Of a stretch of DNA of 7,852 nt, positions 1 to 6,098 are shown piece by piece. The notes under the pieces were generated by a model. That model had not been told where the DNA came from. It ran no database searches and was given only the letters and a program-made list of their open reading frames with translations. A program made the translations under genes and the position numbers. The stretch spans positions 1 through 7,852 of the forward strand of contig CAJLFU010000062.1 of assembly GCA_905205995.1 (NCBI GenBank), given 5' to 3'. The number at the start of each line of letters is the position of its first letter. The first letter of the stretch is position 1. This stretch comes from an uncultured Haemophilus sp. Its GTDB lineage: Bacteria > Pseudomonadota > Gammaproteobacteria > Enterobacterales > Pasteurellaceae.

Positions 1-543
1 CATCATGCCCATGAGTTCAGCTTGGCGGTTTAAATCCAGATAAGTAGTCGGCTCATCGAGTAGCACTAATTCAGCATCTTGCGCAAGTGTCATGGCTAAA
101 AATACCCGTTGTTGTTGACCACCAGATAAATCGGAAACTAACTGTTCGGCGAGTTCGGCAGTTTGTGTTTGCGCCATCGCCCAATTAACCAATTCTTCAT
201 CTTTTTGGCTAAGTTTGCCCCAAAGATTTAAGTAAGGTGAACGGCCGTAAGCGATCAATTCGCGTACTTTAATGCCTTCTGGTACCAAGTGTTGCTGCGG
301 GAGAAAAGCCAATTCTTGGGCATACTCTTTAGGGCTTTTTTGCCAAATATCCTGACCTTTATGGGTGATTGAGCCTTGCTTCGGTTTGAGCAAGCGAGCC
401 ACCGCTTTTAATGTGGTGGACTTACCGCAACCATTTGGGCCGATTAATGCAATCACTTTATTTCTCGGGAATTTTAGCGACAGATTTTTAACCACGAGTT
501 TATCTTGATAACCTAAAGATAAATTATTGATTTCAATGCTCAT
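1..543 (-). CDS. fecE: Ferric-citrate-type ABC transporter, ATP-binding protein (partial, C-terminus outside window)
   Basis: This is the cytoplasmic ATPase that powers the FecBCD importer for ferric dicitrate or a similar ferric chelate. I translated 181 codons from the ATG at 543-541 to the window edge; the family is usually about 255 residues, so the last third is missing. All core ABC motifs are visible: Walker A GPNGCGKST (residues 35-43), the Q-loop around LPQQH (81-85), the signature LSGGQQQR (139-146) and Walker B LVLLDEPTTYLD (159-170). The start is fixed by the TAATG overlap with the fecD stop codon, so translation is probably coupled; the upstream Shine-Dalgarno sequence is weak. 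It is the last gene of the operon that can be seen. The assignment to Fec rather than another FepC/BtuD-type ATPase rests mainly on the neighbouring fecB. Confidence 0.93.
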   Translation of the reverse strand, partial: MSIEINNLSLGYQDKLVVKNLSLKFPRNKVIALIGPNGCGKSTTLKAVARLLKPKQGSITHKGQDIWQKSPKEYAQELAFLPQQHLVPEGIKVRELIAYGRSPYLNLWGKLSQKDEELVNWAMAQTQTAELAEQLVSDLSGGQQQRVFLAMTLAQDAELVLLDEPTTYLDLNRQAELMGMM

Positions 544-1526
544 TATTTAGTTCTCATCAATAAGTAGAAGAAATATGGCGCACCGATAATTGCGGTCAGA
601 ATACCTGCGGGAAGTTCAGTTGGTGGATCAATCACCCGCGCCAAAATATCCGAAAGTTGTAATAAGAGGGCGCCAATAATCAAGGCTGCCGGTAATAGGG
701 TGCGATGTCTGCCACCGACTAAACGACGGGCAAGATGCGGCGCAACCAAGCCTAAAAAGGCAATCGGACCACAAATTGCCACGGCTGTAGTAGAAAGGGC
801 TACCGCTAGCACTAAAACGCTAATTTGCACTTTATTTACGGTTACGCCCAAGGTGGAGGCTTTGTTTTCACCTAAACCAAGGGTATCGAGATCGCGACAG
901 AAAATAAATGGTAAGGGCAGCAATACCACTAACCATGGCAATACCACATTCAAATAAGACCAGCTGCGCCCCCACAGGCTTCCTGTGAGCCATAACATAG
1001 CCGTGTTGATCTCGACCGGATTGGTAAGCATCAGATAATGACTAATGGCTGCCCATAATGCGGAAAGTGCGACCCCAATGATTGCCATTTTGATAGGGCG
1101 GAAGTTAAAACCGCACACGATCCATAAAATGACAAAAGAGAGCACGCCACCTAAAAACGCAAAAATTGGCATCCAGTAAAATGCTAAGTTTGGTAAGAAC
1201 ATCAATACCGAAACGGCAACCAACCCAGCCGCGTTGTTAATCCCTAAAATATCGGGGGAGGCAAGCGGATTACGTACCACGCTTTGCACTAACACACCAG
1301 AAATTGCTAAGGCTCCGCCTAATAAAATCGCTAATACTGCACGGGGTAGGCGATATTCCATCAAGGTAAAATAGTTTTTATCATCAGGCTGAAAGGCCGC
1401 CCAAATTTCCTCAAAAGAAAGTGTATAAGTGCCAAGGCGAATACTCAATCCAAAGAGTAGTACCATCATACTGAGCGTGATGACATAAAAGCCGATAGCG
1501 CGAAAAGATACATGAGAGGTTCGCAT
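543..1526 (-). CDS. fecD: Ferric-citrate-type ABC transporter, permease FecD
   Basis: One of two inner-membrane permease subunits that pair to form the channel of a FecCD/BtuC-family importer. The protein has 327 residues and is very hydrophobic, with several long apolar segments as expected for this family. Family landmarks are clear: RLPRAVLAILLGG (59-71), RNPLASPDILG (85-95), the ATPase-contacting coupling-helix motif GPIAFLGLVAPHLARR (253-268) and the C-terminal PAGILTAIIGAPYF (306-319). The start codon overlaps the fecC stop (TAATG), and a good GAGGAAG Shine-Dalgarno sequence sits inside the end of fecC. The 3' end overlaps the fecE start in the same way. Its length is close to the remembered E. 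coli FecD (about 318). The C/D assignment follows gene order and sequence style; the family is certain, the substrate is inferred from FecB. Confidence 0.93.
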   Translation of the reverse strand: MRTSHVSFRAIGFYVITLSMMVLLFGLSIRLGTYTLSFEEIWAAFQPDDKNYFTLMEYRLPRAVLAILLGGALAISGVLVQSVVRNPLASPDILGINNAAGLVAVSVLMFLPNLAFYWMPIFAFLGGVLSFVILWIVCGFNFRPIKMAIIGVALSALWAAISHYLMLTNPVEINTAMLWLTGSLWGRSWSYLNVVLPWLVVLLPLPFIFCRDLDTLGLGENKASTLGVTVNKVQISVLVLAVALSTTAVAICGPIAFLGLVAPHLARRLVGGRHRTLLPAALIIGALLLQLSDILARVIDPPTELPAGILTAIIGAPYFFYLLMRTK

Positions 1527-2515
1527 TAGTGTCTTCCTCTGGCAAATAATACAAAGACTGGGGCACCGATTAAGGCAAGTACCGCACCAGCAGGCACTTC
1601 ACTAGGGAAATTAACCGCGCGGGCAATGGTATCTGCAGCGAGCATTAAAATTGCGCCGAGTAACATCGCCATGGGGAGAGATTTTCGCAAGTCATAACCA
1701 ATCCAATAGCGGGCAAGGTGGGGCACGAGTAAGCCAATAAAGGCCACGGGACCAGCAACACTTACGCTTGAACCCACAATCAATAATGCCATGATGTTAG
1801 CGTACCAACGTAAACGGAAGAGATTGATGCCGAGTGAACGAGCGGATTCATCGCTTAAATTGAGTAAATTCAAACGACTGGCAAAAAGCAGGCAGAAAAG
1901 TGCGGTCAAAATAAAGAACGGAAATAACGTCAATAATTCATTCCAACGAGCATGTGCAATGCCACCAGCTAGCCAACTCATAATACCGAAGGCATGATCT
2001 TCCGCGATAATCAGCACCAATTTCGTGAGCGCGGCACAAAGTAGTGATACGGCAATCCCCGCTAAAATCACTCGGCTACGATCTCCACTGTTGTCTTTCC
2101 ATCCGTCGCTGATCAGCATCACCACAAACCAACTCAGACCGCCACCGATACTGGCCACTAAGGCAATGCTATAACCAGAAAGAATCAGGGGGCTAAACGC
2201 ACTGGTGGTCACCATGGCAAGACTGGCTCCCGAGTTCACGCTAAGTAAGGTAGGCGAGGCAAGTGGATTGCGCGTAATGGTTTGTAACAACGCCCCCGCC
2301 ACAGCAAGATTGGCACCTAAAATCATGCCAACTAATGCGCGTGGTAGGCGTAAATCGGTTACGGTGATTTTGGCAATTTCATCGCCATCGGGGAGGAACG
2401 CTTGTAACGCTGCAAGCGGTCGAATTTCGATGGGATAATACAAAAACAGGCTTCCCCATAATAGGAAAGCCAGAATAATAAGGGGGAGTCCCCAACGGAA
2501 AGTGGACTTCATCAT
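1526..2515 (-). CDS. fecC: Ferric-citrate-type ABC transporter, permease FecC
   Basis: Partner permease of FecD in the same inner-membrane importer. It has 329 residues, matching the usual length of about 330. Landmarks are RLPRALVGMILG (56-67), RNPLASPTLLSVN (82-94), the coupling-helix motif GPVAFIGLLVPHLARYW (255-271) and PAGAVLALIGAPVF (308-321). The first two codons are both ATG. The upstream one overlaps the fecB stop codon (TAATG) and is chosen because the other junctions of the operon are identical in form; the Shine-Dalgarno region is weak, so ribosome re-initiation after fecB is likely. The gene contains one exact Haemophilus-type USS (1898-1906) and one near-match to the Actinobacillus-type uptake signal (2412-2420). 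By eye its GC content (about half in several lines) is higher than that of the redox genes downstream. Confidence 0.93.
   Translation of the reverse strand: MMKSTFRWGLPLIILAFLLWGSLFLYYPIEIRPLAALQAFLPDGDEIAKITVTDLRLPRALVGMILGANLAVAGALLQTITRNPLASPTLLSVNSGASLAMVTTSAFSPLILSGYSIALVASIGGGLSWFVVMLISDGWKDNSGDRSRVILAGIAVSLLCAALTKLVLIIAEDHAFGIMSWLAGGIAHARWNELLTLFPFFILTALFCLLFASRLNLLNLSDESARSLGINLFRLRWYANIMALLIVGSSVSVAGPVAFIGLLVPHLARYWIGYDLRKSLPMAMLLGAILMLAADTIARAVNFPSEVPAGAVLALIGAPVFVLFARGRH
1898..1906 (+). repeat. DNA uptake signal sequence (Haemophilus type)
   Basis: Exact 9-mer AAGTGCGGT preceded by A/G and followed by CAAAA, matching the extended form. It lies inside fecC, antisense to the gene, and is the only exact copy in the fec operon. 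Confidence 0.85.
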
Positions 2516-3405
2516 TATTTTTGTTTCACGAAACCTTCAATTTGTTTTGCCATAATTTTGCTCGCTTCTAAGCCACGACCACGAGCCCACATGTCGGCAT
2601 CAACGCTGTAAACATGGTTCGCTTTTACGGCAGGAATGGCTTTCCAAAGTGGCTCGGCTTCCCATTTGCGCGCAATACTTTCATCACGGTAATGGGCGAT
2701 GAACAAGTATTCCGGTTTTTCCATTACTAATTGTTCAAGGTTGATTTCTACGAAAGCTTGATCACTATTGAGTTTGGTTGGGGCAAAACCTAATGTCGTT
2801 AAGAAACTACCCACATAGCCATTGTCATTTTGGATATTAAATTTATCTTCTCGGGAAGTACCAAATGAGGCTTTTTTGCCTTGTACACCTAAATTTTTTG
2901 CAATATTAGCGATGTAATCATTATGGTCATTGATCTTCGCTTTCATTTCGCTACTTTTACCGACTAAATCACCAATTTTCTGAGCAGTTTCAAGGTTTTC
3001 TTGGTAGCTTTCATGACGTGAATCGAACATCACCGTTGGTGCGATTTTTTTCAATTCTTCAAACACCGCTGTGTGACGGGAAGGATCGGCAATAATTAAA
3101 TCGGGTTTGAGAGAAGCTATTACTTCAAGGCTTGGCTGAGAACGCGTGCCAACGGATTGCCATGCAGCAATTTTTTCGCGTACTTGCGGCAAAATACGAT
3201 CGACTTTGTTATCGTCGGCCACACCCACTGGGCTTACACCGACTTGAGCTAACGCATCCACAAAAGAATATTCCAACGCCACAACACGGCTTGGGGTTTT
3301 ATCAAGAGTAAATTCGCCCTTTGCATCTTTAATCGTCACAGCACTAGCAAATGCAGATGCCATCAATAATGCAGAAGCTAAAGTAGTTTTTAATAATTTT
3401 TTCAT
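2515..3405 (-). CDS. fecB: Ferric-citrate-type periplasmic iron-binding protein
   Basis: Periplasmic solute-binding protein of the TroA-like (cluster A-2, siderophore) class that hands a ferric chelate to FecCD. It has 296 residues; E. coli FecB is about 300. A Sec signal peptide is evident: a KK start, a hydrophobic core and AFA or ASA before residue 21 or 23. No lipobox is present, so the protein should be soluble in the periplasm. Blocks that I recall as nearly shared with E. coli FecB include VGVSPVGVADDN (55-66), AWQSVGTRSQPSLE (81-94), LKPDLIIADPSRH (99-111) and ASFGTSRE (179-186). These make the Fec assignment stronger than a generic siderophore-binding call. A GAGGA Shine-Dalgarno sequence (complement of 3412-3416) lies 6 nt before the ATG. 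It is the first gene of the operon, behind a Fur-like operator. No fecA lies upstream. Confidence 0.93.
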   Translation of the reverse strand: MKKLLKTTLASALLMASAFASAVTIKDAKGEFTLDKTPSRVVALEYSFVDALAQVGVSPVGVADDNKVDRILPQVREKIAAWQSVGTRSQPSLEVIASLKPDLIIADPSRHTAVFEELKKIAPTVMFDSRHESYQENLETAQKIGDLVGKSSEMKAKINDHNDYIANIAKNLGVQGKKASFGTSREDKFNIQNDNGYVGSFLTTLGFAPTKLNSDQAFVEINLEQLVMEKPEYLFIAHYRDESIARKWEAEPLWKAIPAVKANHVYSVDADMWARGRGLEASKIMAKQIEGFVKQK

Positions 3406-3435
3406 GTTGTGTCCTCAATAATAAAAAGTGTTTTG

Positions 3436-3464
3436 ATTATACATTCAAACAATGTTATTGAGAA
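3436..3464 (-). promoter_or_regulatory. Sigma-70 promoter of fecBCDE
   Basis: Read on the minus strand, a perfect TATAAT (complement of 3436-3441) lies 17 bp downstream of TTCTCA (complement of 3459-3464), which matches four of six bases of the -35 consensus TTGACA. The -10 box is preceded by TG at the adjacent positions. The expected transcription start leaves a short leader containing the GAGGA ribosome-binding site of fecB. The -35 box lies inside the Fur-like site. Confidence 0.7.
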
Positions 3465-3475
3465 TAGTTATATTT
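3457..3475. promoter_or_regulatory. Candidate Fur box (iron-responsive operator) at fecB
   Basis: The plus-strand sequence ATTGAGAATAGTTATATTT matches the palindromic Fur consensus AATGATAATGATTATCATT at 13 of 19 positions by my count. It covers the -35 box of the fecB promoter, the standard place for Fur-iron repression. Function is inferred from position and gene content; the right half-site is weak. Confidence 0.55.
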
Positions 3476-3496
3476 TAGTTGTTTGGTCGGATTTCT

Positions 3497-4363
3497 CTAT
3501 TTCGCCCGCATTCTAGCAAGTAAACTGACGGCAATAATGATGACTAATGAACCAATCCAGAAATTCAGACTAGGTACGTTATCCCAAAATAGCCAGTCAC
3601 AGATGCTGGAGAAAATCACGCCAGTAAAAGCAAAAGGCGTGATGACATTAGCGGGTGCGTATTTAAAGGCGCGAGTGAGTAATAATTGGAAAATAAGACC
3701 GAATCCGCCCACTAAAAGTAACAGCGTAAATCCGTGTAGTGTTGGCATTTTCCACTGTGCGATGAAAAAGAGCGGCAACAAAATCGAACCTAATAAGTGA
3801 AAGTAAAACACGATATTTTTAGGTGAGTTATGTTTATTGAGCTCTTGTAAGCTGATAAACGCCATCGCAGCCAAGGCTGCTGCACCTAACGCATAGCCTG
3901 CATGGAGAGGATTGATATTCATTGAGTCGTTGGTCAGCATAATGATGGATACACCGATAAACCCCATAAAACTGCAAGCTAATACTTTTAATGGCGTTCT
4001 GACTTTAAAGAAAAACAATAGTAAAGGCACAAAAAGTGCGGAGGTATTCATCAATAAAATCGCAATAGAAATTGGTAAATATTTAATGGCGTAGAAGGTT
4101 AACAACATACTGGCAATGCCGGCAAGGTTGCGCAAAACGAGAAACTTCCATTGCGACATATCGACTTTAAAATCTCCATCTTTAATTAAAAAGGGCAGGA
4201 GAAACACAAAACCAATAAAGAAACGGGAAAATAAAATTTCACTGGACGGTAATTCATCAGAGGCGTATTTTACAAAGACGCCCATTAAGGCAATGCTGAT
4301 GTAAGCTAGCACCATACAAACAACAGCTTTTTGATAATTATTGCGGAGATGTATGTTTGGCAT
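3497..4363 (-). CDS. DMT superfamily (EamA-type) transporter, substrate unknown
   Basis: Inner-membrane permease of the drug/metabolite transporter superfamily, 288 residues from the chosen start. About ten hydrophobic helices are arranged as two EamA-like halves; the first half includes ISIALMGVFVKYASDELPSS and ISIAILLMNTSALFVPLLL, the second ALAAMAFISLQELNKH and a C-terminal WIGSLVIIIAVSLL. The open frame extends five codons further to a GTG at 4378, but the ATG at 4363 is preferred because AAGGA (complement of 4370-4374) sits 6 nt before it. The gene runs toward fecB with about 90 bp between them and no clear hairpin, so some read-through into fec is possible. Family members export amino acids, metabolites or S-adenosylmethionine-like compounds; nothing visible here selects one. 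An 8-of-9 USS near-match lies at 4034-4042. Confidence 0.85.
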   Translation of the reverse strand: MPNIHLRNNYQKAVVCMVLAYISIALMGVFVKYASDELPSSEILFSRFFIGFVFLLPFLIKDGDFKVDMSQWKFLVLRNLAGIASMLLTFYAIKYLPISIAILLMNTSALFVPLLLFFFKVRTPLKVLACSFMGFIGVSIIMLTNDSMNINPLHAGYALGAAALAAMAFISLQELNKHNSPKNIVFYFHLLGSILLPLFFIAQWKMPTLHGFTLLLLVGGFGLIFQLLLTRAFKYAPANVITPFAFTGVIFSSICDWLFWDNVPSLNFWIGSLVIIIAVSLLARMRAK

Positions 4364-4476
4364 AAAGGTTCCTTGCACAATGTGCGGTAAAAAATTGCCT
4401 TATTTTGTAAGAAAATGGGCTTGTCTTCGTCTAATGAAATGTAACCTGAAGATATTTTATATAATAAGGAAAGAAA

Positions 4477-5538
4477 ATGAAATATACAAAAACATTTCTC
4501 ATATTGACCGCACTTTTTGGCGGTTTGCAAAGTAGTTTAACGTATGCTGATCACACAGAATCATCAAAGGAGCAAAAAATGACAATGGAAAGCAAACAAG
4601 AACAACGAATTATTTATCTTGCTGGTGGTTGTTTTTGGGGACTAGAAGCTTATATGGAACGCATTCAAGGCGTGACTGATGCCGTTTCTGGCTATGCCAA
4701 TGGAAAAGGCGATACCACGAACTATCAATTATTGCACGCGACAGATCATGCTGAAACCGTGAAAGTCACTTACGATCCAAATAAAATTTCGCTAGATAAA
4801 TTGCTGCAATATTATTTCCGTGTTATCGATCCAACCAGTATCAATAAGCAAGGCAATGATCGTGGCAGACAATATCGCACGGGTATTTATTATCAAAACG
4901 AACAAGATAAAGCGGTTATAGAGGCCGCATTGAAAACCTTACAAAGTAAATATCAGGCGCCAATTCAAATTGAAGTAGAACCGCTGAAAAATTATGTGGA
5001 GGCGGAAGAGTATCATCAGGATTATCTCAAGAAAAATCCGAATGGCTATTGCCATATCGACATCAAAAAAGCCGATGAGCCATTAATTGATGATAAACAA
5101 TACCCAAAACCAAGTGATGCAGAATTAAAGCAAAAATTGACCGCACTTCAATATGATGTGACGCAAGGCAAACATACTGAACGTTCTTTTAGTAACGAAT
5201 ATTGGGATAATTTCGCACCTGGCATTTATGTGGATATTACTACGGGAGAACCGTTATTTTCTTCCAAAGATAAGTTTGAATCGGGCTGTGGATGGCCAAG
5301 TTTTACTAAACCGATTGCGGCTGAAGTCGCGGAATATCAAAAAGATAATAGCTTTAACATGACTCGTATTGAGGTGTTAAGTCGCAGTGGACATGCTCAT
5401 TTAGGCCATGTGTTTGACGATGGTCCGCGTGATAAAGGTGGTTTACGTTATTGCATCAATAGCGCATCGATTAAGTTTATTCCATTGGATGAAATGGAAA
5501 AACAAGGCTATGGTGATTTGATTCCTTTTGTGAAATAA
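4477..5538 (+). CDS. msrAB: Exported bifunctional methionine sulfoxide reductase MsrAB
   Basis: Reduces both stereoisomers of methionine sulfoxide in oxidised proteins: the MsrA domain acts on the S form and the MsrB domain on the R form. It has 353 residues. A signal peptide spans about 1-24 (ending LTYA), placing the enzyme outside the cytoplasm. MsrA runs from about 45 to 200, with GCFWG holding catalytic Cys52 and NGYCHID holding recycling Cys192. MsrB follows from about 213, with SGCGWPSF (Cys271, expected resolving cysteine) and RYCINSAS (Cys326, expected catalytic cysteine); no zinc CxxC pairs are seen, as in the remembered Neisseria PilB domain. The first ATG has AAGGA (4466-4470) upstream. 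A second, stronger ribosome-binding site precedes Met35. The gene lies 9 bp before a thioredoxin-like gene that probably re-reduces it. Two exact USSs lie within it. I found no convincing upstream promoter. Confidence 0.95.
   Translation: MKYTKTFLILTALFGGLQSSLTYADHTESSKEQKMTMESKQEQRIIYLAGGCFWGLEAYMERIQGVTDAVSGYANGKGDTTNYQLLHATDHAETVKVTYDPNKISLDKLLQYYFRVIDPTSINKQGNDRGRQYRTGIYYQNEQDKAVIEAALKTLQSKYQAPIQIEVEPLKNYVEAEEYHQDYLKKNPNGYCHIDIKKADEPLIDDKQYPKPSDAELKQKLTALQYDVTQGKHTERSFSNEYWDNFAPGIYVDITTGEPLFSSKDKFESGCGWPSFTKPIAAEVAEYQKDNSFNMTRIEVLSRSGHAHLGHVFDDGPRDKGGLRYCINSASIKFIPLDEMEKQGYGDLIPFVK
4507..4515 (-). repeat. DNA uptake signal sequence (Haemophilus type)
   Basis: Exact ACCGCACTT on the plus strand, preceded by TTG and followed by TTT. 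It lies in the signal-peptide region of msrAB, where it is read as Thr-Ala-Leu. Confidence 0.85.
4566..4572 (+). promoter_or_regulatory. Strong internal ribosome-binding site before Met35 of msrAB
   Basis: AAAGGAG, a better anti-16S match than the site at the annotated start, lies 6 nt before an in-frame ATG at 4579-4581. Initiation there would skip the whole signal peptide and give a 319-residue MsrAB confined to the cytoplasm. The spacing is optimal, but use is not shown by sequence alone. Confidence 0.5.
5140..5148 (-). repeat. DNA uptake signal sequence (Haemophilus type)
   Basis: Exact ACCGCACTT on the plus strand, preceded by ATTG. It lies in the MsrA-MsrB linker region of msrAB and is read again as Thr-Ala-Leu. 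Confidence 0.85.
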
Positions 5539-5547
5539 GAGGGCAAA

Positions 5548-6024
5548 ATGAGAAAAATATTGACCGCACTTTTATTGTTTTTGAGTCCATTAAGCTTTGC
5601 GCAAGAGAAGGTGTCTTTGGCGGATATTTCCTTGAAGACGTTAGATAACCAAACCGTCTCTTTATCACAATATCAAGGCAAGCCGCTTTATATCAAAATG
5701 TGGGCATCTTGGTGCTCAATTTGTCTGGCTGGTTTAGCGGAAATTGACGATCTCAGTGCAGAAAAAAATCTTAATTTTAATGTGATTACGATTGCCTCAC
5801 CTGGACAAAAGAACGAACAAAATAGCCAAAAATTTATCAATTGGTATAAGGGGCTAGATTACAAAAATATCACGGTATTATTGGATGAAAATGGGGAAAT
5901 TATTAAACGTGCTAATGTGTTAGGCTATCCGTTTAATTTGCTGTTGGATAAGGATTTAAATCTTATCAAAGTCCAGCCAGGTCATTTGAATTCAGATCAA
6001 ATTAAACAATTTGCGAAGGAATAA
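5548..6024 (+). CDS. Exported TlpA/ResA-like thioredoxin, probable electron donor to MsrAB
   Basis: A periplasmic thiol-disulfide oxidoreductase of 158 residues. It has a signal peptide of about 18 residues (ending PLSFA before QE) followed by a single thioredoxin fold. The active site is WASWCSIC with Cys56 and Cys59, and the cis-proline loop is GYPF (Pro128), preceded by Tyr rather than the usual Thr or Val. It resembles the N-terminal domain of Neisseria PilB as I remember it: WCxxC, then an ITxASPG block (80-86), then WYKGLDY (99-105). That domain reduces the fused MsrA and MsrB. Here the protein is separate but starts 9 bp after msrAB behind AAGAGGG (5537-5543), so it is almost certainly co-transcribed and serves the same purpose. 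The electron source across the membrane, usually a CcdA/DsbD-type protein, is not encoded in this window. Confidence 0.9.
   Translation: MRKILTALLLFLSPLSFAQEKVSLADISLKTLDNQTVSLSQYQGKPLYIKMWASWCSICLAGLAEIDDLSAEKNLNFNVITIASPGQKNEQNSQKFINWYKGLDYKNITVLLDENGEIIKRANVLGYPFNLLLDKDLNLIKVQPGHLNSDQIKQFAKE
5563..5571 (-). repeat. DNA uptake signal sequence (Haemophilus type)
   Basis: Exact ACCGCACTT on the plus strand, preceded by ATTG and followed by TTT. It lies in the signal-peptide codons of the thioredoxin-like gene and is read as Thr-Ala-Leu. Confidence 0.85.
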
Positions 6025-6025
6025 A

Positions 6026-6053
6026 AAAGAGCGGTCATTTTTGACCGCACTTT
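6026..6053. terminator. Bidirectional USS-derived hairpin terminator
   Basis: GCGGTCA (6031-6037) and TGACCGC (6042-6048) form a perfect 7-bp stem with a TTTT loop, extended by four A-T/G-C pairs after one mismatch. It begins 6 bp after the thioredoxin stop. Read on the minus strand, the hairpin is followed by TCTTTTTT, a proper U-tract, so it ends lipoprotein-side transcription best; the plus-strand tail is weaker. One arm contains the exact USS at 6044. Confidence 0.75.
6044..6052 (-). repeat. DNA uptake signal sequence (Haemophilus type) in terminator
   Basis: Exact ACCGCACTT on the plus strand, forming the right arm of the hairpin whose left arm is an inverted partial USS (GCGGTCA). Paired USSs used as terminators are well known in Haemophilus. 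Confidence 0.85.
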
Positions 6054-6076
6054 GATCTGCCCCCCAAAAATTTGAC
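6053..6076 (+). repeat. Solitary IS terminal repeat (copy of the right end of the IS150-like element)
   Basis: TGATCTGCCCCCC followed by AAAAA, TTT and GAC reproduces the IS right end at 6588-6612 in the same orientation. Ignoring one extra C in the 6588 copy, I count 22 of 24 identical positions. No transposase remnant is attached on its left, which is the thioredoxin terminator. It lies between the two convergent genes. Confidence 0.7.
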
Positions 6077-6083
6077 CGCTTGT
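6075..6083 (-). repeat. Uptake signal of the Actinobacillus pleuropneumoniae type
   Basis: ACCGCTTGT on the plus strand is the complement of ACAAGCGGT, the core uptake sequence of the other Pasteurellaceae subclade. The flanking TTTG also fits. It stands 22 bp from an exact Haemophilus-type copy. One 9-mer can arise by chance, so the functional call is cautious. Confidence 0.45.
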
Positions 6084-6098
6084 TTATTTTGCTAAAAA

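Noticed and set aside
1092..1120. Extra uptake signal at AACCGCACACG in fecD
   Set aside because: Only about seven of nine bases match, as expected by chance.
700..2438. Open plus-strand frames opposite fecC and fecD
   Set aside because: They lack family features and ribosome-binding sites, and are explained as antisense shadows of highly conserved permease genes.
4364..4378. GTG at 4378 as the start of the DMT transporter
   Set aside because: The AAGGA ribosome-binding site lies inside this extension and at ideal spacing from the ATG at 4363, so the extension is probably untranslated.
4427..4446. CGTCTAA and TGTAACC as an ECF-sigma promoter for msrAB
   Set aside because: The pieces resemble ECF -10 and -35 elements, but they are in the wrong order and too close on both strands.
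4460..4465. TATAAT as the -10 box of msrAB
   Set aside because: It abuts the Shine-Dalgarno sequence, so transcription would start inside or after the ribosome-binding site, and no -35 box stands 16-18 bp upstream.
5477..5668. Minus-strand open frame across the msrAB-thioredoxin junction
   Set aside because: It overlaps two well-supported genes on the other strand and has no recognisable protein features.
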